IMG/VR virus record: IMGVR_UViG_3300044627_000222
Coordinates: 1 to 22,344 of that record
Reading direction: 5' to 3' (one strand)
Source of the DNA: a virus
DNA: 22,344 nucleotides
Position numbers and translations under genes: made by a program. Shown here piece by piece: positions 6,115 through 14,072 of this stretch (positions within the stretch are counted from its first letter, which is position 1; the number at the start of each line of letters is the position of its first letter). Under the pieces are notes generated by a model. That model had not been told where the DNA came from and did no database searches. It saw only the letters and a list, made by a program, of their open reading frames with translations.

Positions 6115-6608
6115 TATGCCGCCTTAATTCCGTATAAAGTTATATTAGTTCCAGCCGCAATAGAAGCCAATGAAAATAATATAGAAATGCTGTTAATTGC
6201 CGCAGTACTTCTATAAAGACCAATGCGGGCTTCCACATTTGAAGAGGACACGCTAGATGACCTACTTAGTATTGCTTTATTTGTTGTGGTATTTGCGTAA
6301 TTATTAATGTGCATTTGAACAACAGTATATGTTGAAGTAGATGAAGCATAAAAAGTATAGCCTGAGTCATTAGTACTGCGGTATGAGTTATAGTCTGTTC
6401 CATTGCCAACTAATGGTGTGCCTGAATAAAGAGAACTATTATCTCCGTTAAATCTGACTCTAATAAAATCGCCATTATTAGCAGAATAAAGAACATTCGC
6501 TATAACCACTAAATCTGTATAAGTAGCAGGAATTGAAGATAAAGTTATTGTTGCCGTACTTGCCCCTGTGTGAGTAACCGTTTGAATTGGTTCGTATGTA
6601 AGTGCCAT
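6114..6608 (-). CDS. Receptor-binding-type beta protein, paralogue 2
   Basis: This 164-residue protein follows the same plan as its neighbours: TLSSIPATYTDLVVIAN, an FNGD strand, HINNYANTTTNK, a GLYRSTAAINSISI strand pair, and the end motif NITLYGIK. It is predicted all beta with no signal or membrane segment. It starts one base after the stop of paralogue 3 and shares a TAATG with paralogue 1, so the three are translated as a set. The central loops differ greatly among the three while the framing strands are retained, as expected for a scaffold that varies its contact surface. Confidence 0.68.
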   Translation of the reverse strand: MALTYEPIQTVTHTGASTATITLSSIPATYTDLVVIANVLYSANNGDFIRVRFNGDNSSLYSGTPLVGNGTDYNSYRSTNDSGYTFYASSTSTYTVVQMHINNYANTTTNKAILSRSSSVSSSNVEARIGLYRSTAAINSISILFSLASIAAGTNITLYGIKAA

Positions 6609-7184
6609 TTATTTAATCCCATACAGAGCGAAAGATGAGTATTGCTGCCATTGTGAACCGTCAGACACATTAAAAGATATTGATGTGATTGCATTAGTGT
6701 TTCTCCAAGAACCAGAATACAATCCAACCGAACCACCATAGCCCGCAACGGTTCCATTTATATCGTTACCCATTAGACAGCGTGCCGTTTTATATTTATT
6801 GGTATTAGCATAATCTAATATGTCTATAATGGCTGTTGTAAAATATGTAACAGAAGTTCCAGGTTGTCCGACTCCAATACTTGTTGTACTCGCTGAACCA
6901 CCAACCTGCACTCCAGATGTAAGGTTTCCACCGCCCTGTCCAATTATTTCGTGGTTGGAGTAATTTGACCCTGAATCAGAATTGAATGTCATATTAGTTC
7001 CGCTTACTGGGTAGGTTGCTCTGTTACCACGCCAAAATCCTCTGATTTGTAAGTGCTTGTAAGTACTTGGAATACTAGAAAATGTAATTGTAGTTTGAGC
7101 AGATGAAAGAGTATAGGTTTGAATTGAGTCAAACGCGGCACTTATTGTTTGCATAGAAGAAGCAATAACCCCAAGAATAGGCAT
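6609..7184 (-). CDS. Receptor-binding-type beta protein, paralogue 3
   Basis: The ATG at 7184 overlaps the stop of the preceding fibre gene (TAATG) and gives 191 residues; the frame is open upstream to 7235, but that lies inside the fibre gene. After about 20 residues it has the shared plan: ITFSSIPSTYKHLQIRGFWR, FNSDSGSNYSNHEI, DILDYANTNKYKTARC, GLYSGSWRNTNAITSISF and YSSFALYGIK. Of the three it is nearest to the version I recall from metagenomic phages (the SSIPSTYKHLxI and DYANTNKYKT motifs). A Gly-rich loop region (GQGGGNLTSGVQVGGSAS) lies in the centre. It is probably a tail-tip receptor-binding or fibre-head domain. Confidence 0.68.
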   Translation of the reverse strand: MPILGVIASSMQTISAAFDSIQTYTLSSAQTTITFSSIPSTYKHLQIRGFWRGNRATYPVSGTNMTFNSDSGSNYSNHEIIGQGGGNLTSGVQVGGSASTTSIGVGQPGTSVTYFTTAIIDILDYANTNKYKTARCLMGNDINGTVAGYGGSVGLYSGSWRNTNAITSISFNVSDGSQWQQYSSFALYGIK

Positions 7185-7927
7185 TAGGCAATATCTCCAA
7201 ACACATACCAAAGATCCGTTCCTGCTTTTACGCAAGTTGCGGCGCTATAACGCACTCTTAGTTTAGGAGCAGCAGCAGTTGCGCCAGTTGATTGGATCGT
7301 TGTAGTGCCGCTTGTGACAGCCTGAATTGTGGTTTGACCTGCACCAATTTGTAGCACATTTATTTGTGTGCCAATTGGGAAAGCCACAGAAGCGTTAGTC
7401 GGAATAGAAAATGTGTTAGCCGAGGCGTTATCCATAGTGACAACTTGACTGTTATTAGCAAGAACCGCCGTATAAGAAGCGGTTTCGGCGTCAAAGCCTA
7501 AGTTTATCTTTGCGTCAGTTAAAGTTTTATTAGTAAAAGTTTCAGTTCCAGTTAATGAGGCAAGAGTTACAGAACCTGTTGGAAGCGTAACCGTTCCGCT
7601 GTTGCTGATGCTTGAAATAACAGGAGTGGTTAAAGTCTTATTAGTAAGCGTTTGCGCTGTTGTAAGATCAGCCGTAACAGCCGTGTCAATTGAGACTGTA
7701 ACAGTTCCACTTGTTCCGCCTCCGCTAAGACCAGTTCCAGCAGTTACACCTTCAATGTCGCCCGCGCCTTGGTAAGCCAAAGAGGTCCACGCCGTTGATC
7801 CATTTCCAATCTTAACTTTGCCTGTATCGGTCTCAAAACCCCACTCGCCAGCGGCAAGCGTTGGATTAGTTGAAGTCCATTGAGACGCTGTTCCCCTACG
7901 AACTTGAATCTGTGTTACAACTGCCAT
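7184..7927 (-). CDS. Tail fibre with Mtd-type N-terminal domain and LTNKTL repeats
   Basis: This 247-residue protein has three parts. Residues 1-50 (VTQIQVRRGTASQWTSTNP; then AAGEWGFETDTGKVKIGNG) match the N-terminal domain of phage major tropism determinants, which anchors fibres to the tail tip. The middle holds a GLSGGGTSG stretch and two copies of LTNKTL / FTNKTL, a known fibre-shaft repeat. The C-terminal 100 residues form a beta cap (VVTMDNASANTFSIP...GDIA) that is also present in the larger fibre at 8178-9218. The start at 7927 overlaps the stop of the preceding small gene. The resemblance to the Mtd domain does not imply a diversity-generating retroelement; none is visible. Confidence 0.78.
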   Translation of the reverse strand: MAVVTQIQVRRGTASQWTSTNPTLAAGEWGFETDTGKVKIGNGSTAWTSLAYQGAGDIEGVTAGTGLSGGGTSGTVTVSIDTAVTADLTTAQTLTNKTLTTPVISSISNSGTVTLPTGSVTLASLTGTETFTNKTLTDAKINLGFDAETASYTAVLANNSQVVTMDNASANTFSIPTNASVAFPIGTQINVLQIGAGQTTIQAVTSGTTTIQSTGATAAAPKLRVRYSAATCVKAGTDLWYVFGDIA

Positions 7928-8181
7928 CAGGGAGTTCCTCCGTTTACGGTCTGTGTTGAAGTCGTTGTTGGATCGCCACCATTATAAGGCGCAATGCTAT
8001 CAAACACACCTGCATCTACTTCAGTCAATGGCGGAACGCCCATGGCGGACCAGGCTGCGCCTGTGTAAACCTTTAAGCCTTCGGTTGTGTTGTAGTAGAG
8101 ATCGCCAGCCCTGAGAGTTGGCGTATTAATGTCCGTGGCTGAAACGGGAACATTGGTGGGAGTTAATGCTAGGCGACTCAT
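7927..8181 (-). CDS. Small tail-fibre-associated protein
   Basis: This 84-residue protein is dominated by the LRAGDLYYNTTEGLKVYTGA motif followed by AWSAMG, the short module seen in many phage fibres (GDLYYNT-x-x-x-L-x-V-x-x-G-x-x-W). A similar module occurs in the fibre-like protein at 3617-4231 (GDIIFDNTPDQMKYWNGTEW). It overlaps the preceding fibre by 4 nt (ATGA at 8178-8181) and shares its stop with the next start. It may be a fibre linker, or a split-off N-terminal part of the following fibre. No other domain is visible. Confidence 0.65.
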   Translation of the reverse strand: MSRLALTPTNVPVSATDINTPTLRAGDLYYNTTEGLKVYTGAAWSAMGVPPLTEVDAGVFDSIAPYNGGDPTTTSTQTVNGGTP

Positions 8182-9218
8182 GAAATGTCACCCATGATCA
8201 ACCATGTGTCGGTCGCGGTTTGAACTGCCGTGGCTGTTGAATATTGCGCTCTTAACTTAGGAGCCGTTGCGGTTGCACCCGTTGAAGCAATAGTCACGCC
8301 TCCTGCGCCTGAAATTGTTACTTGGCCCGCTCCCATTTGCGCAATGTTTATCTGAGCGCCTACTGGATAAGCCACGCTCGAATTCAAGGGAATGGTTGTG
8401 GCGATAGCGCTGGCGTTTGTTTGCGTTACAAGTTTACCGTTGTCGGCTAGAACAGTTGTGTAAGTGGTTCCTGTTTGAGCATTTATGCCTAAATTTATAA
8501 GCGGCGAAGTTAATGTTTTATTAGTAAGAGTTTGAGTTCCAGTTAAAGTGACTACTCCAGTCAAAGTATTACTTGCTGCGTCAATAGTTTTATTAGTCAA
8601 AGTTTGTGCCGTTGTTAGATCGGCAGTCACGGCTGTGTTGATAGCCAAAGTTACTGATCCGCTAGTGCCACCACCTGAAAGTCCTGTGCCAGCCACAACC
8701 GCGCTGATGTCACCTGACTCAGGAATGTTTGTGGTTACAAGAACGCGTGTGTCTGTAATGTTGGCGTTTGTGATTGCAGTTGCGCCCGCACCAACGGCTA
8801 CAGTTGCCAGGGTGATTGAGTTGGCTGGAAGCGATGGAGCCACAGGAGATCCCGCAGGGGTTCCCGCAACAACCTGAAGGACAACATTGTTTAGCGATCC
8901 TGTGTAATACGCGTCATTTACAGTTGCGCAAACAAGATCAATGCGTGGGTTAGTTGGGTTTGCGGTGTTCAAAGAAAGAACGCTGCTTGCATCGTTGTAG
9001 GTTACATAAGTTCCCATGTTGGCTTGCGTAGTTCCAACAATTGCTGCCCAACCTGATGCAACAACAACAGAAAGACCAGGAGGTGTGTTTTGCGTGACAA
9101 GTAAAGAAGCGCTGTTGATAATACCTGTGGTGGCCCAAAGCGCCTGGGTTGTAAGGCGATCGTTTTCAGCAGGGTGAGAGCCGTTCTGCAACCAACTGGG
9201 CGGGGTTCTAACTGTCAT
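8178..9218 (-). CDS. Tail fibre / baseplate-type minor tail protein
   Basis: This 346-residue protein starts at an ATG with AGGAGAATAA upstream. Residues 1-160 (RTPPSWLQNGSHPAENDRL; then GLSVVVASGWAAIVG; later NPRIDLVCATV) resemble the N-terminal part of phage baseplate or appendage proteins that attach to the distal tail. The middle carries GTGLSGGGTSG and LTNKTI / LTNKTL shaft repeats, and the end is a beta cap finishing APKLRAQYSTATAVQTATD-TWLIMGDIS. Middle and cap are paralogous to the fibre at 7184-7927. It directly follows the distal tail protein gene. Attachment through the N-terminus and host contact through the C-terminus are inferred. Confidence 0.75.
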   Translation of the reverse strand: MTVRTPPSWLQNGSHPAENDRLTTQALWATTGIINSASLLVTQNTPPGLSVVVASGWAAIVGTTQANMGTYVTYNDASSVLSLNTANPTNPRIDLVCATVNDAYYTGSLNNVVLQVVAGTPAGSPVAPSLPANSITLATVAVGAGATAITNANITDTRVLVTTNIPESGDISAVVAGTGLSGGGTSGSVTLAINTAVTADLTTAQTLTNKTIDAASNTLTGVVTLTGTQTLTNKTLTSPLINLGINAQTGTTYTTVLADNGKLVTQTNASAIATTIPLNSSVAYPVGAQINIAQMGAGQVTISGAGGVTIASTGATATAPKLRAQYSTATAVQTATDTWLIMGDIS

Positions 9219-9226
9219 TTATTCTC

Positions 9227-10090
9227 CTAAATGTAAGCCGATTGCCAAGTCACAGTTGCACCTGTCACACCCACTACTGTACTACCTGCGTTGCCTGTTA
9301 GGTAGAACAAGTTAGTACCTGGTTGCGCAGAGAACCATTGACCCGAAGCCAGCAAGTTTCGAGCAGGGTTTCCGTTTAAAGTGATTAGTTTATTGTATAA
9401 GTCTACGGTTAAGAAATCTGTGTTAGTGAGTGAACAAGTAAAGTTCAGAGCCAAGTTTTCAGTTTGGTTGCCCAAGATCGGGTTAATGATTGGGCCGTTT
9501 AACACAATGGTTGGATAGGTGTCGGTCCAGCCGTTGTTCTCAATGTTGGTCGTAATTAATACTGATCCGCCGCCATACAGTAGGTTATAAACGCGGTTAT
9601 AAGTTCTGCCTCCAGGCGGGGTGTAGTTCAGAGTTGCGGTTTGAGTGTTGGAGTCGTAATACCGAGGATCAGGGCAAAAGAAACTGACCTGGGCCACGAT
9701 GTAGCCGTAGGTGTAGTTAGGGTCCACAGAGGCACTCAAGCCTCGTACACGGGCGTTTATGACCTGTTCGCCTGCTGCATTGGACAAGATAAAGTAAAGA
9801 GGCGTTGTGCCGCTTGCCTGTGGCAAAAGGGCCAACTGAAGAGTGTTGAAATTTGTTTGAGCCGATGCCCCGCTGTTAGCCAAGATCTGAACCAGCATTG
9901 TAATGTATCGGCCGCCAAGGAAGTCACGGCCCGAGAACATACCGTCTGCGTAGCCTCTGTTGTCATCTTGAGATCGGATGCCAGGCAAACCTTCTAACCC
10001 ATCAACGCTCAAGATTTGATAAGGCGATCCTGTTCCGCCAAAGACCTGGTTGTTGAATGAGAACGAATAATTGGCTATTACTGCTGGCAT
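9227..10090 (-). CDS. Distal tail protein (Dit-like, siphovirus tail component)
   Basis: This 287-residue protein fits the siphovirus distal tail protein family. The N-terminal ring-forming beta domain includes GLEGLPGIRSQDDNRGYADG and FLGGRYITMLVQI, followed by a helix with FNTLQLALLPQA; FFCPDPRYYDS near residue 140 is a typical hinge between the two domains. The C-terminal half is a galectin-like beta region (GGSVLITTNIENNGWTDTYP). Dit forms the ring that closes the tail tube and receives hub and fibres. It sits next to the tape measure gene, as usual, and starts on a TGATG overlap with its stop. Confidence 0.85.
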   Translation of the reverse strand: MPAVIANYSFSFNNQVFGGTGSPYQILSVDGLEGLPGIRSQDDNRGYADGMFSGRDFLGGRYITMLVQILANSGASAQTNFNTLQLALLPQASGTTPLYFILSNAAGEQVINARVRGLSASVDPNYTYGYIVAQVSFFCPDPRYYDSNTQTATLNYTPPGGRTYNRVYNLLYGGGSVLITTNIENNGWTDTYPTIVLNGPIINPILGNQTENLALNFTCSLTNTDFLTVDLYNKLITLNGNPARNLLASGQWFSAQPGTNLFYLTGNAGSTVVGVTGATVTWQSAYI

Positions 10091-13050
10091 CAGGTGACCA
10101 TAGCCCCTCTTGGAGCGCCGCCGCCGCCTCCACTATTTAATGTAATTGTTCGAGCCTTAATTGAAGCAGCACCAATTGCGCCGCTTTCACCAGCAGCCAA
10201 CTTGCTAGGTGCGGTAGGAACTACAACATTTCCAAACTTGATTGCGTTCACCACGCTAGTGGTTGTTGCATAAGGATCAGAAAGATTGACTCCAGTAATA
10301 CTGATGTTGTTGTTTGTGGTTGGACCATAAGGAGTGTTGCCAACTCCACCCTTTGAGTTAGTACCACCTGTCACAAATGGTGTGTTTGTAATCTTTGCAG
10401 AAGCGGCAGATGAATAAGCGCTGCTTGCAGAAGCCAAGGCAGCAGTTGCCGCCGCTACCGCAGCCAATTGCGCTTTAAGGGCGGCTAACTTTTGCGCTGT
10501 GGTTGCAGAAATCTCATCAATTGCCTTTTGATAAGCAAGTTGAGCATCAACCAAAGCCTTCTGTAGAACCTTTTGGGCTTCGGCTAATCCTTCATTGAGT
10601 TTCTTTTGTGCTTCCTCGCGGGCCTTTTGTAATATTGCAGCAGACTCAGCAAGAGAAGCCTCAAGGCGTGCTTTGGCTTCCGCGATCGCGGTCTGTAGTT
10701 GTGTGGCCGCCTCAAGCATACGAGCATCGCGTTCAACCTTGGCTTCGGTCATAGCGCGGGCATACTCGGCGTTGGCTTCTGCCAAGGAGTTCATTAACTC
10801 CATGTCAACTTCGGCCAAAGAGTTCTTGAGATCAATTGCTACTTGATCGTAAGCCTGGCGCAATTCAGATGTGGCTAGGTTTGCTCCGTTGCTCATGGAC
10901 TTAGCCAAAGCGTCTAAGCCTGTGTCTTGGATGCCTTCGAGATCCATAAAGGTCTCGCGGATTTCTTTCTGTTGTTCAGGTGATGATTTCTTTAATTCAT
11001 CGATCATCTGATTGCCAACTTCAGGTCCAGCCTTTACAACTTGCTCAATAAAGGTCTGTGCGTAACCTTCGCCCGCAAGATAAGCAGCGCCTTGTTGTAG
11101 TTTCTTAGCCGCTTCCAGTTCCTTTTTCATTTGCTCCAGGAACCCGCCTGAAGTTTTACCCTTGAAAGCCTCGGTCAAACTGAAAGATGTACCTGATGCA
11201 AAAGCGCTACGCAAGCGATCCACAGACTGCTGGATAATTGATGCTTCTTTTTCAGCAGCCTTAACGCGCAGATCAGCAGACTTGTCAGCCGCCGCCTTTT
11301 TTAGATCCACCAGTTTTCTTTGAAGGGTTGCCTCAATGTCTGCGGTTTTCTTTGCATAGTCTTTAGCAATGTCCACCATGGCTTGGGTGTGTGCCTTCTG
11401 AGCATCAGTTACAGCGGCATCATAAGTTTTCTGTGCATCGGCTCGGCGCTCGCGGTCTGCTTCCTCGGCTTCTGCAATTGCTTCACCGTAGGCTTTGTGT
11501 AGATCAGCAACCTTCTCTTGATACTTTTCATGCGCCTCAATGGACTTTTCAATAAATGTTGTTTCAATATCAAGCATCTTTTCAGCGCGATCTTTTGCTT
11601 CCTCGGCCGCTTTCTTTGCCGCTTCTGTCACTTTTGGATCAACTACGCCAGGCTTGCCTTTTCCACCCTTAGTTGCTTTCTCTACCTTCTTGCCGTTCTT
11701 TTCAGCAGCCGCACCCATCTTGTCTAAACCAGCAGATAATTCTTTGGCTTTCTTTGACGCGGCATTGGCAAAGTCGCTGATACCGTTCAAGCCTTTATTC
11801 ATTAAGTCAAGTCCTGCTTTTGCGTACTTGCCCACTCCAGGAAGTTTAGAAAGCGCCAAAAGTAAAAGACGAAGTGGCCCTGTTGAGATTTTCATGATCG
11901 CTTCAAAGACCTGGCCAACCATAGGTATGATTGAAGCAAAAGCATTGAGAGCAACTTTGGCCACAGAAATCACGGCTTTTCTAAAGGACTCATTGCTGTT
12001 CCATAGTTTCACCATGGCAGCAACAAGAAGCCCCACGGCAATAACAATCAAGCCGATCGGGTTCAGTTTCTGAACCAAGTTGAGAATTTTCTGTTGAATA
12101 ATTGCTGCCTTTACAAACACGGTGTAAGCACCCCAAGCAGCGCCAAGCACTCCAACCGTGATGGCAAAGGCTTTGACTTCGGCTTGGTTGTTCTTAAAGA
12201 ACTCACCGATCTTAGTTAAAACAGGAATAAGTAATTCTAATATTTTTAACAAACCTCTAAAGGCTGGCATAAGCGCCTCGCCCAACGCTACCTTTGCATC
12301 CTCAATTTTGGCTTGCAGGGTTTTCATGGTGTTTGCAGTTCCATCGGCGGTGCGTGCGTAGTCACCCTGGGCAAGTGCTGTGTCTTTTAAGATCAATGAG
12401 TAAGCAGCCTGGGACTTAATCGCAACAGGCAAAGTTCCACTTGTTGTTTTAATCAAACCCATGCGCAGGGCTTCCTCTTTAAGACGAACTTCTGAAAGGG
12501 CAACGCCGAACTTCTTTAGCGGTTCTGTTTCACCTGAAAGACCTGATCGCAAAGCGGTGATGGCTTGATCGATGGATGTGTTGTTAAAGGAAGCCATGTC
12601 TGCGGCCAACTGAACAAGATTAGTTGACATCTTTTGGGCTTCGCCTTGGCCCAAACCAAACGCCTGGAATAAGTTGCCGTAAGTTCCAGCGGCTTCTAAA
12701 GCAGCCTGGTTAGAAATACCAAGGTTCTGCGCGGCGCTTGCGCCAAAGGCTTCTACTTCGGCAGCGCCTTCGCCAAAGACAACTCGTACCTTTGATAGAG
12801 ACTCTTCCATGTTGCTGGCTGCCATAATTGACTCTTTGGCAAATGCTGCAACTTGAGATGCGGCAAAAGTAGCACCAAGTGCAGCGCCCACCTTTTTCAG
12901 GTTGCCCACAAAGTTGGTCATGCCACCGCTGGCCTTTTTTACATTGTCATCTACACCCTTGATCGCGTTTTGCGCTTGGGCAAGCCCCGCTTTTAACTGA
13001 GTTACATCTGCTTGTATCTGAATGAGGATTGGCGGGATTGTTGATGCCAT
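10090..13050 (-). CDS. Tape measure protein
   Basis: This 986-residue protein is the longest in the window. Residues 1-250 match the TP901-type tape measure core (ADVTQLKAGLAQAQ; ESIMAASNMEESLSKVRVVF; NTSIDQAITALRSGLSGETE; LKKFGVALSE). Hydrophobic segments lie around 262-282 (the AFRGLLKILELLIPVLTK helix), 294-320 and 332-348 (IGLIVIAVGLLVAAMV). Residues about 475-610 and 735-880 are long Ala/Lys/Glu/Asp-rich coiled coils; the C-terminus is Gly-rich. Tape measures set tail length and leave the tube at DNA ejection. By the usual rule of about 1.5 angstrom per residue the tail would be near 150 nm. GAGGAG precedes the start. Confidence 0.93.
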   Translation of the reverse strand: MASTIPPILIQIQADVTQLKAGLAQAQNAIKGVDDNVKKASGGMTNFVGNLKKVGAALGATFAASQVAAFAKESIMAASNMEESLSKVRVVFGEGAAEVEAFGASAAQNLGISNQAALEAAGTYGNLFQAFGLGQGEAQKMSTNLVQLAADMASFNNTSIDQAITALRSGLSGETEPLKKFGVALSEVRLKEEALRMGLIKTTSGTLPVAIKSQAAYSLILKDTALAQGDYARTADGTANTMKTLQAKIEDAKVALGEALMPAFRGLLKILELLIPVLTKIGEFFKNNQAEVKAFAITVGVLGAAWGAYTVFVKAAIIQQKILNLVQKLNPIGLIVIAVGLLVAAMVKLWNSNESFRKAVISVAKVALNAFASIIPMVGQVFEAIMKISTGPLRLLLLALSKLPGVGKYAKAGLDLMNKGLNGISDFANAASKKAKELSAGLDKMGAAAEKNGKKVEKATKGGKGKPGVVDPKVTEAAKKAAEEAKDRAEKMLDIETTFIEKSIEAHEKYQEKVADLHKAYGEAIAEAEEADRERRADAQKTYDAAVTDAQKAHTQAMVDIAKDYAKKTADIEATLQRKLVDLKKAAADKSADLRVKAAEKEASIIQQSVDRLRSAFASGTSFSLTEAFKGKTSGGFLEQMKKELEAAKKLQQGAAYLAGEGYAQTFIEQVVKAGPEVGNQMIDELKKSSPEQQKEIRETFMDLEGIQDTGLDALAKSMSNGANLATSELRQAYDQVAIDLKNSLAEVDMELMNSLAEANAEYARAMTEAKVERDARMLEAATQLQTAIAEAKARLEASLAESAAILQKAREEAQKKLNEGLAEAQKVLQKALVDAQLAYQKAIDEISATTAQKLAALKAQLAAVAAATAALASASSAYSSAASAKITNTPFVTGGTNSKGGVGNTPYGPTTNNNISITGVNLSDPYATTTSVVNAIKFGNVVVPTAPSKLAAGESGAIGAASIKARTITLNSGGGGGAPRGAMVT

Positions 13051-13053
13051 CTA

Positions 13054-13488
13054 TTAACTCCTCAAATACGATGAAAATGCGCCAATGAATGTCCTACTGA
13101 GTGCGCCTGATTGTTTCAGACTTTCTGCGGCAGGTACAAGATACGGGTATTTTACTCCTGATTTCCATTCAGGAAGCCCCATTTCAACGGCGCGTGCATA
13201 AACCATCGAAGCGCCAACTTCTGCAACATAACTTTGTCCAAAGCCGATCTTGGTTTGCGAGTAAATAGAACGCCGCAAGTTACCAGTCATAACATTGGGA
13301 CCAGGACCTGTGCCTGGAATATGTCCCTGGCCTCTAGGGTGCGTTCCTGTATTTGCATTCTTTTTGGCTTGGCGTTCAACTGCGGCCGCAGCCATACCGA
13401 TCGCAAAGCGAGCGGCGTTGTTTACATCGGCTTCTGTTTTACCAAGAGCGGCCAAGACTTTAGGCAGGTTTGTGAATTCAAATGTCAC
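13054..13488 (-). CDS. HK97 gp10-like neck/tail protein
   Basis: This 144-residue protein resembles the HK97 gp10 family (head-tail joining or tail completion). Typical are the N-terminal helix with Ala-rich AARFAIGMAAAAVERQAKKN, the GNLRRSIYSQTK motif after a Gly/Pro loop, YARAVEMGLPEWK (compare YA-x-x-x-E-x-G), YPYLVPAAES and a C-terminal helix. The start is a GTG at 13488 whose last two bases begin the TGA that ends the frameshifted tail chaperone (GTGA). The two are therefore coupled, and the GTG choice is supported by that overlap. Its place between the chaperone and the tape measure, rather than beside the connector genes, is unusual. Confidence 0.75.
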   Translation of the reverse strand: MTFEFTNLPKVLAALGKTEADVNNAARFAIGMAAAAVERQAKKNANTGTHPRGQGHIPGTGPGPNVMTGNLRRSIYSQTKIGFGQSYVAEVGASMVYARAVEMGLPEWKSGVKYPYLVPAAESLKQSGALSRTFIGAFSSYLRS

Positions 13489-14029
13489 TCACGCACCTCG
13501 CTTTGCATCTTAGTTACAGTTGCTGCTATTCCCAACAACCAATCAGCGGTTCCTGCGGGTAGATCATCCACTTGCGCGGGTGTCCATCCAAAGCGATCAG
13601 CGAACTGAAAGTAGTACCACTCCTCATCGGGGTAATCTAAATCAGGTCGGCGCTCGCCACCCTCAAGCCACCACCTTAAGCGTTCGAGTTGTCGGTACCC
13701 GCTTTTGGGTCTTGCTCGTTCTCAGGTGTGTCGCCCAAGGAAGGGAACAGAAACTTCTGCGCATCCTTTGTAGCGTCAACCAAAGCATCGTAATCTTTCA
13801 TTTCTAACTCATCAAGGTTGTCGATTTTAAGAGCGGGAATCAAAAGGTCTAGAGACCATTCCTCGATCAACATCGCAATCAACGCATCGCCTAATGCAAG
13901 AGCGCGAGTTAAATCTCCGCCTTCAACATCTGCGGTTTTCAGTACACGCTTTCGATCTTTAACGCGTAATGATTTAGGGTCCTTCAAAGTCACGGTTGCG
14001 CCTGAAGGTAGTGTTAACTTTTCTGACAT
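13485..14029 (-). CDS. Tail assembly chaperone, long frameshifted form (gpGT-like)
   Basis: Codons are read from 14029 down to the AAA ending at 13703; a -1 slip at CCCAAAA (13709-13703) re-reads base 13703 and continues to the TGA at 13487-13485. The result is 109 + 72 = 181 residues. The second part begins SGYRQLERLRWWLEGGERRP and includes EEWYYFQFADRFGW and WLLGIAATVTK, the usual composition of the T domain, rich in Trp, Tyr and acidic residues. This frame contains no stop over its 72 codons and fills a stretch that otherwise holds no gene. In siphoviruses the long form recruits the tape measure during tail-tube assembly. No experimental evidence is available here. Confidence 0.85.
13676..14029 (-). 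CDS. Tail assembly chaperone, short form (gpG-like)
   Basis: This 117-residue product of the unshifted frame begins MSEKLTLPSGATVTLKDPKS and continues with LRVKDRKRVLK, then ALALGDALIAMLIEEWSLDL and a helical region ending with an acidic tail. The N-terminal strand pair and the central helices are typical of actinophage tail assembly chaperones encoded between the major tail and tape measure genes. AGGAGG precedes the ATG at 14029. It should be the abundant form, with the -1 shifted product the minor one. It acts in the cytoplasm and is absent from mature virions in well-studied relatives. Confidence 0.85.
   Translation of the reverse strand: MSEKLTLPSGATVTLKDPKSLRVKDRKRVLKTADVEGGDLTRALALGDALIAMLIEEWSLDLLIPALKIDNLDELEMKDYDALVDATKDAQKFLFPSLGDTPENEQDPKAGTDNSNA
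13703..13709 (-). promoter_or_regulatory. -1 ribosomal frameshift slippery heptamer CCCAAAA
   Basis: On the minus strand, C-CCA-AAA lies in phase with the short chaperone frame (Asp-Pro-Lys codons), matching the X-XXY-YYZ rule. It occurs 8 codons before the short-form stop, and slipping by -1 opens exactly the frame that encodes the T-like domain. I see no clear stimulatory hairpin or upstream Shine-Dalgarno, only partial complementarity in the following 30 nt. Confidence 0.82.
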
Positions 14030-14072
14030 TTTTGCCTCCTAATTGTTTGCCTTCCTAAATCATAACCTATAG

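Noticed and set aside
7185-7235. Longer N-terminus for receptor-binding paralogue 3
   Set aside because: The extension lies inside the preceding fibre gene; the TAATG overlap at 7184 is the usual junction here.
7184-7927. Diversity-generating retroelement target in the Mtd-like fibre
   Set aside because: No reverse transcriptase, template repeat or adenine-rich variable repeat is visible in the window; only the anchor domain is shared with Mtd.
11540-12073. 177-codon plus-strand open frame opposite the tape measure gene
   Set aside because: Antisense of an Ala/Lys-rich coding region readily stays open; the product is Ser/Phe/Ala-rich as expected from the complement.
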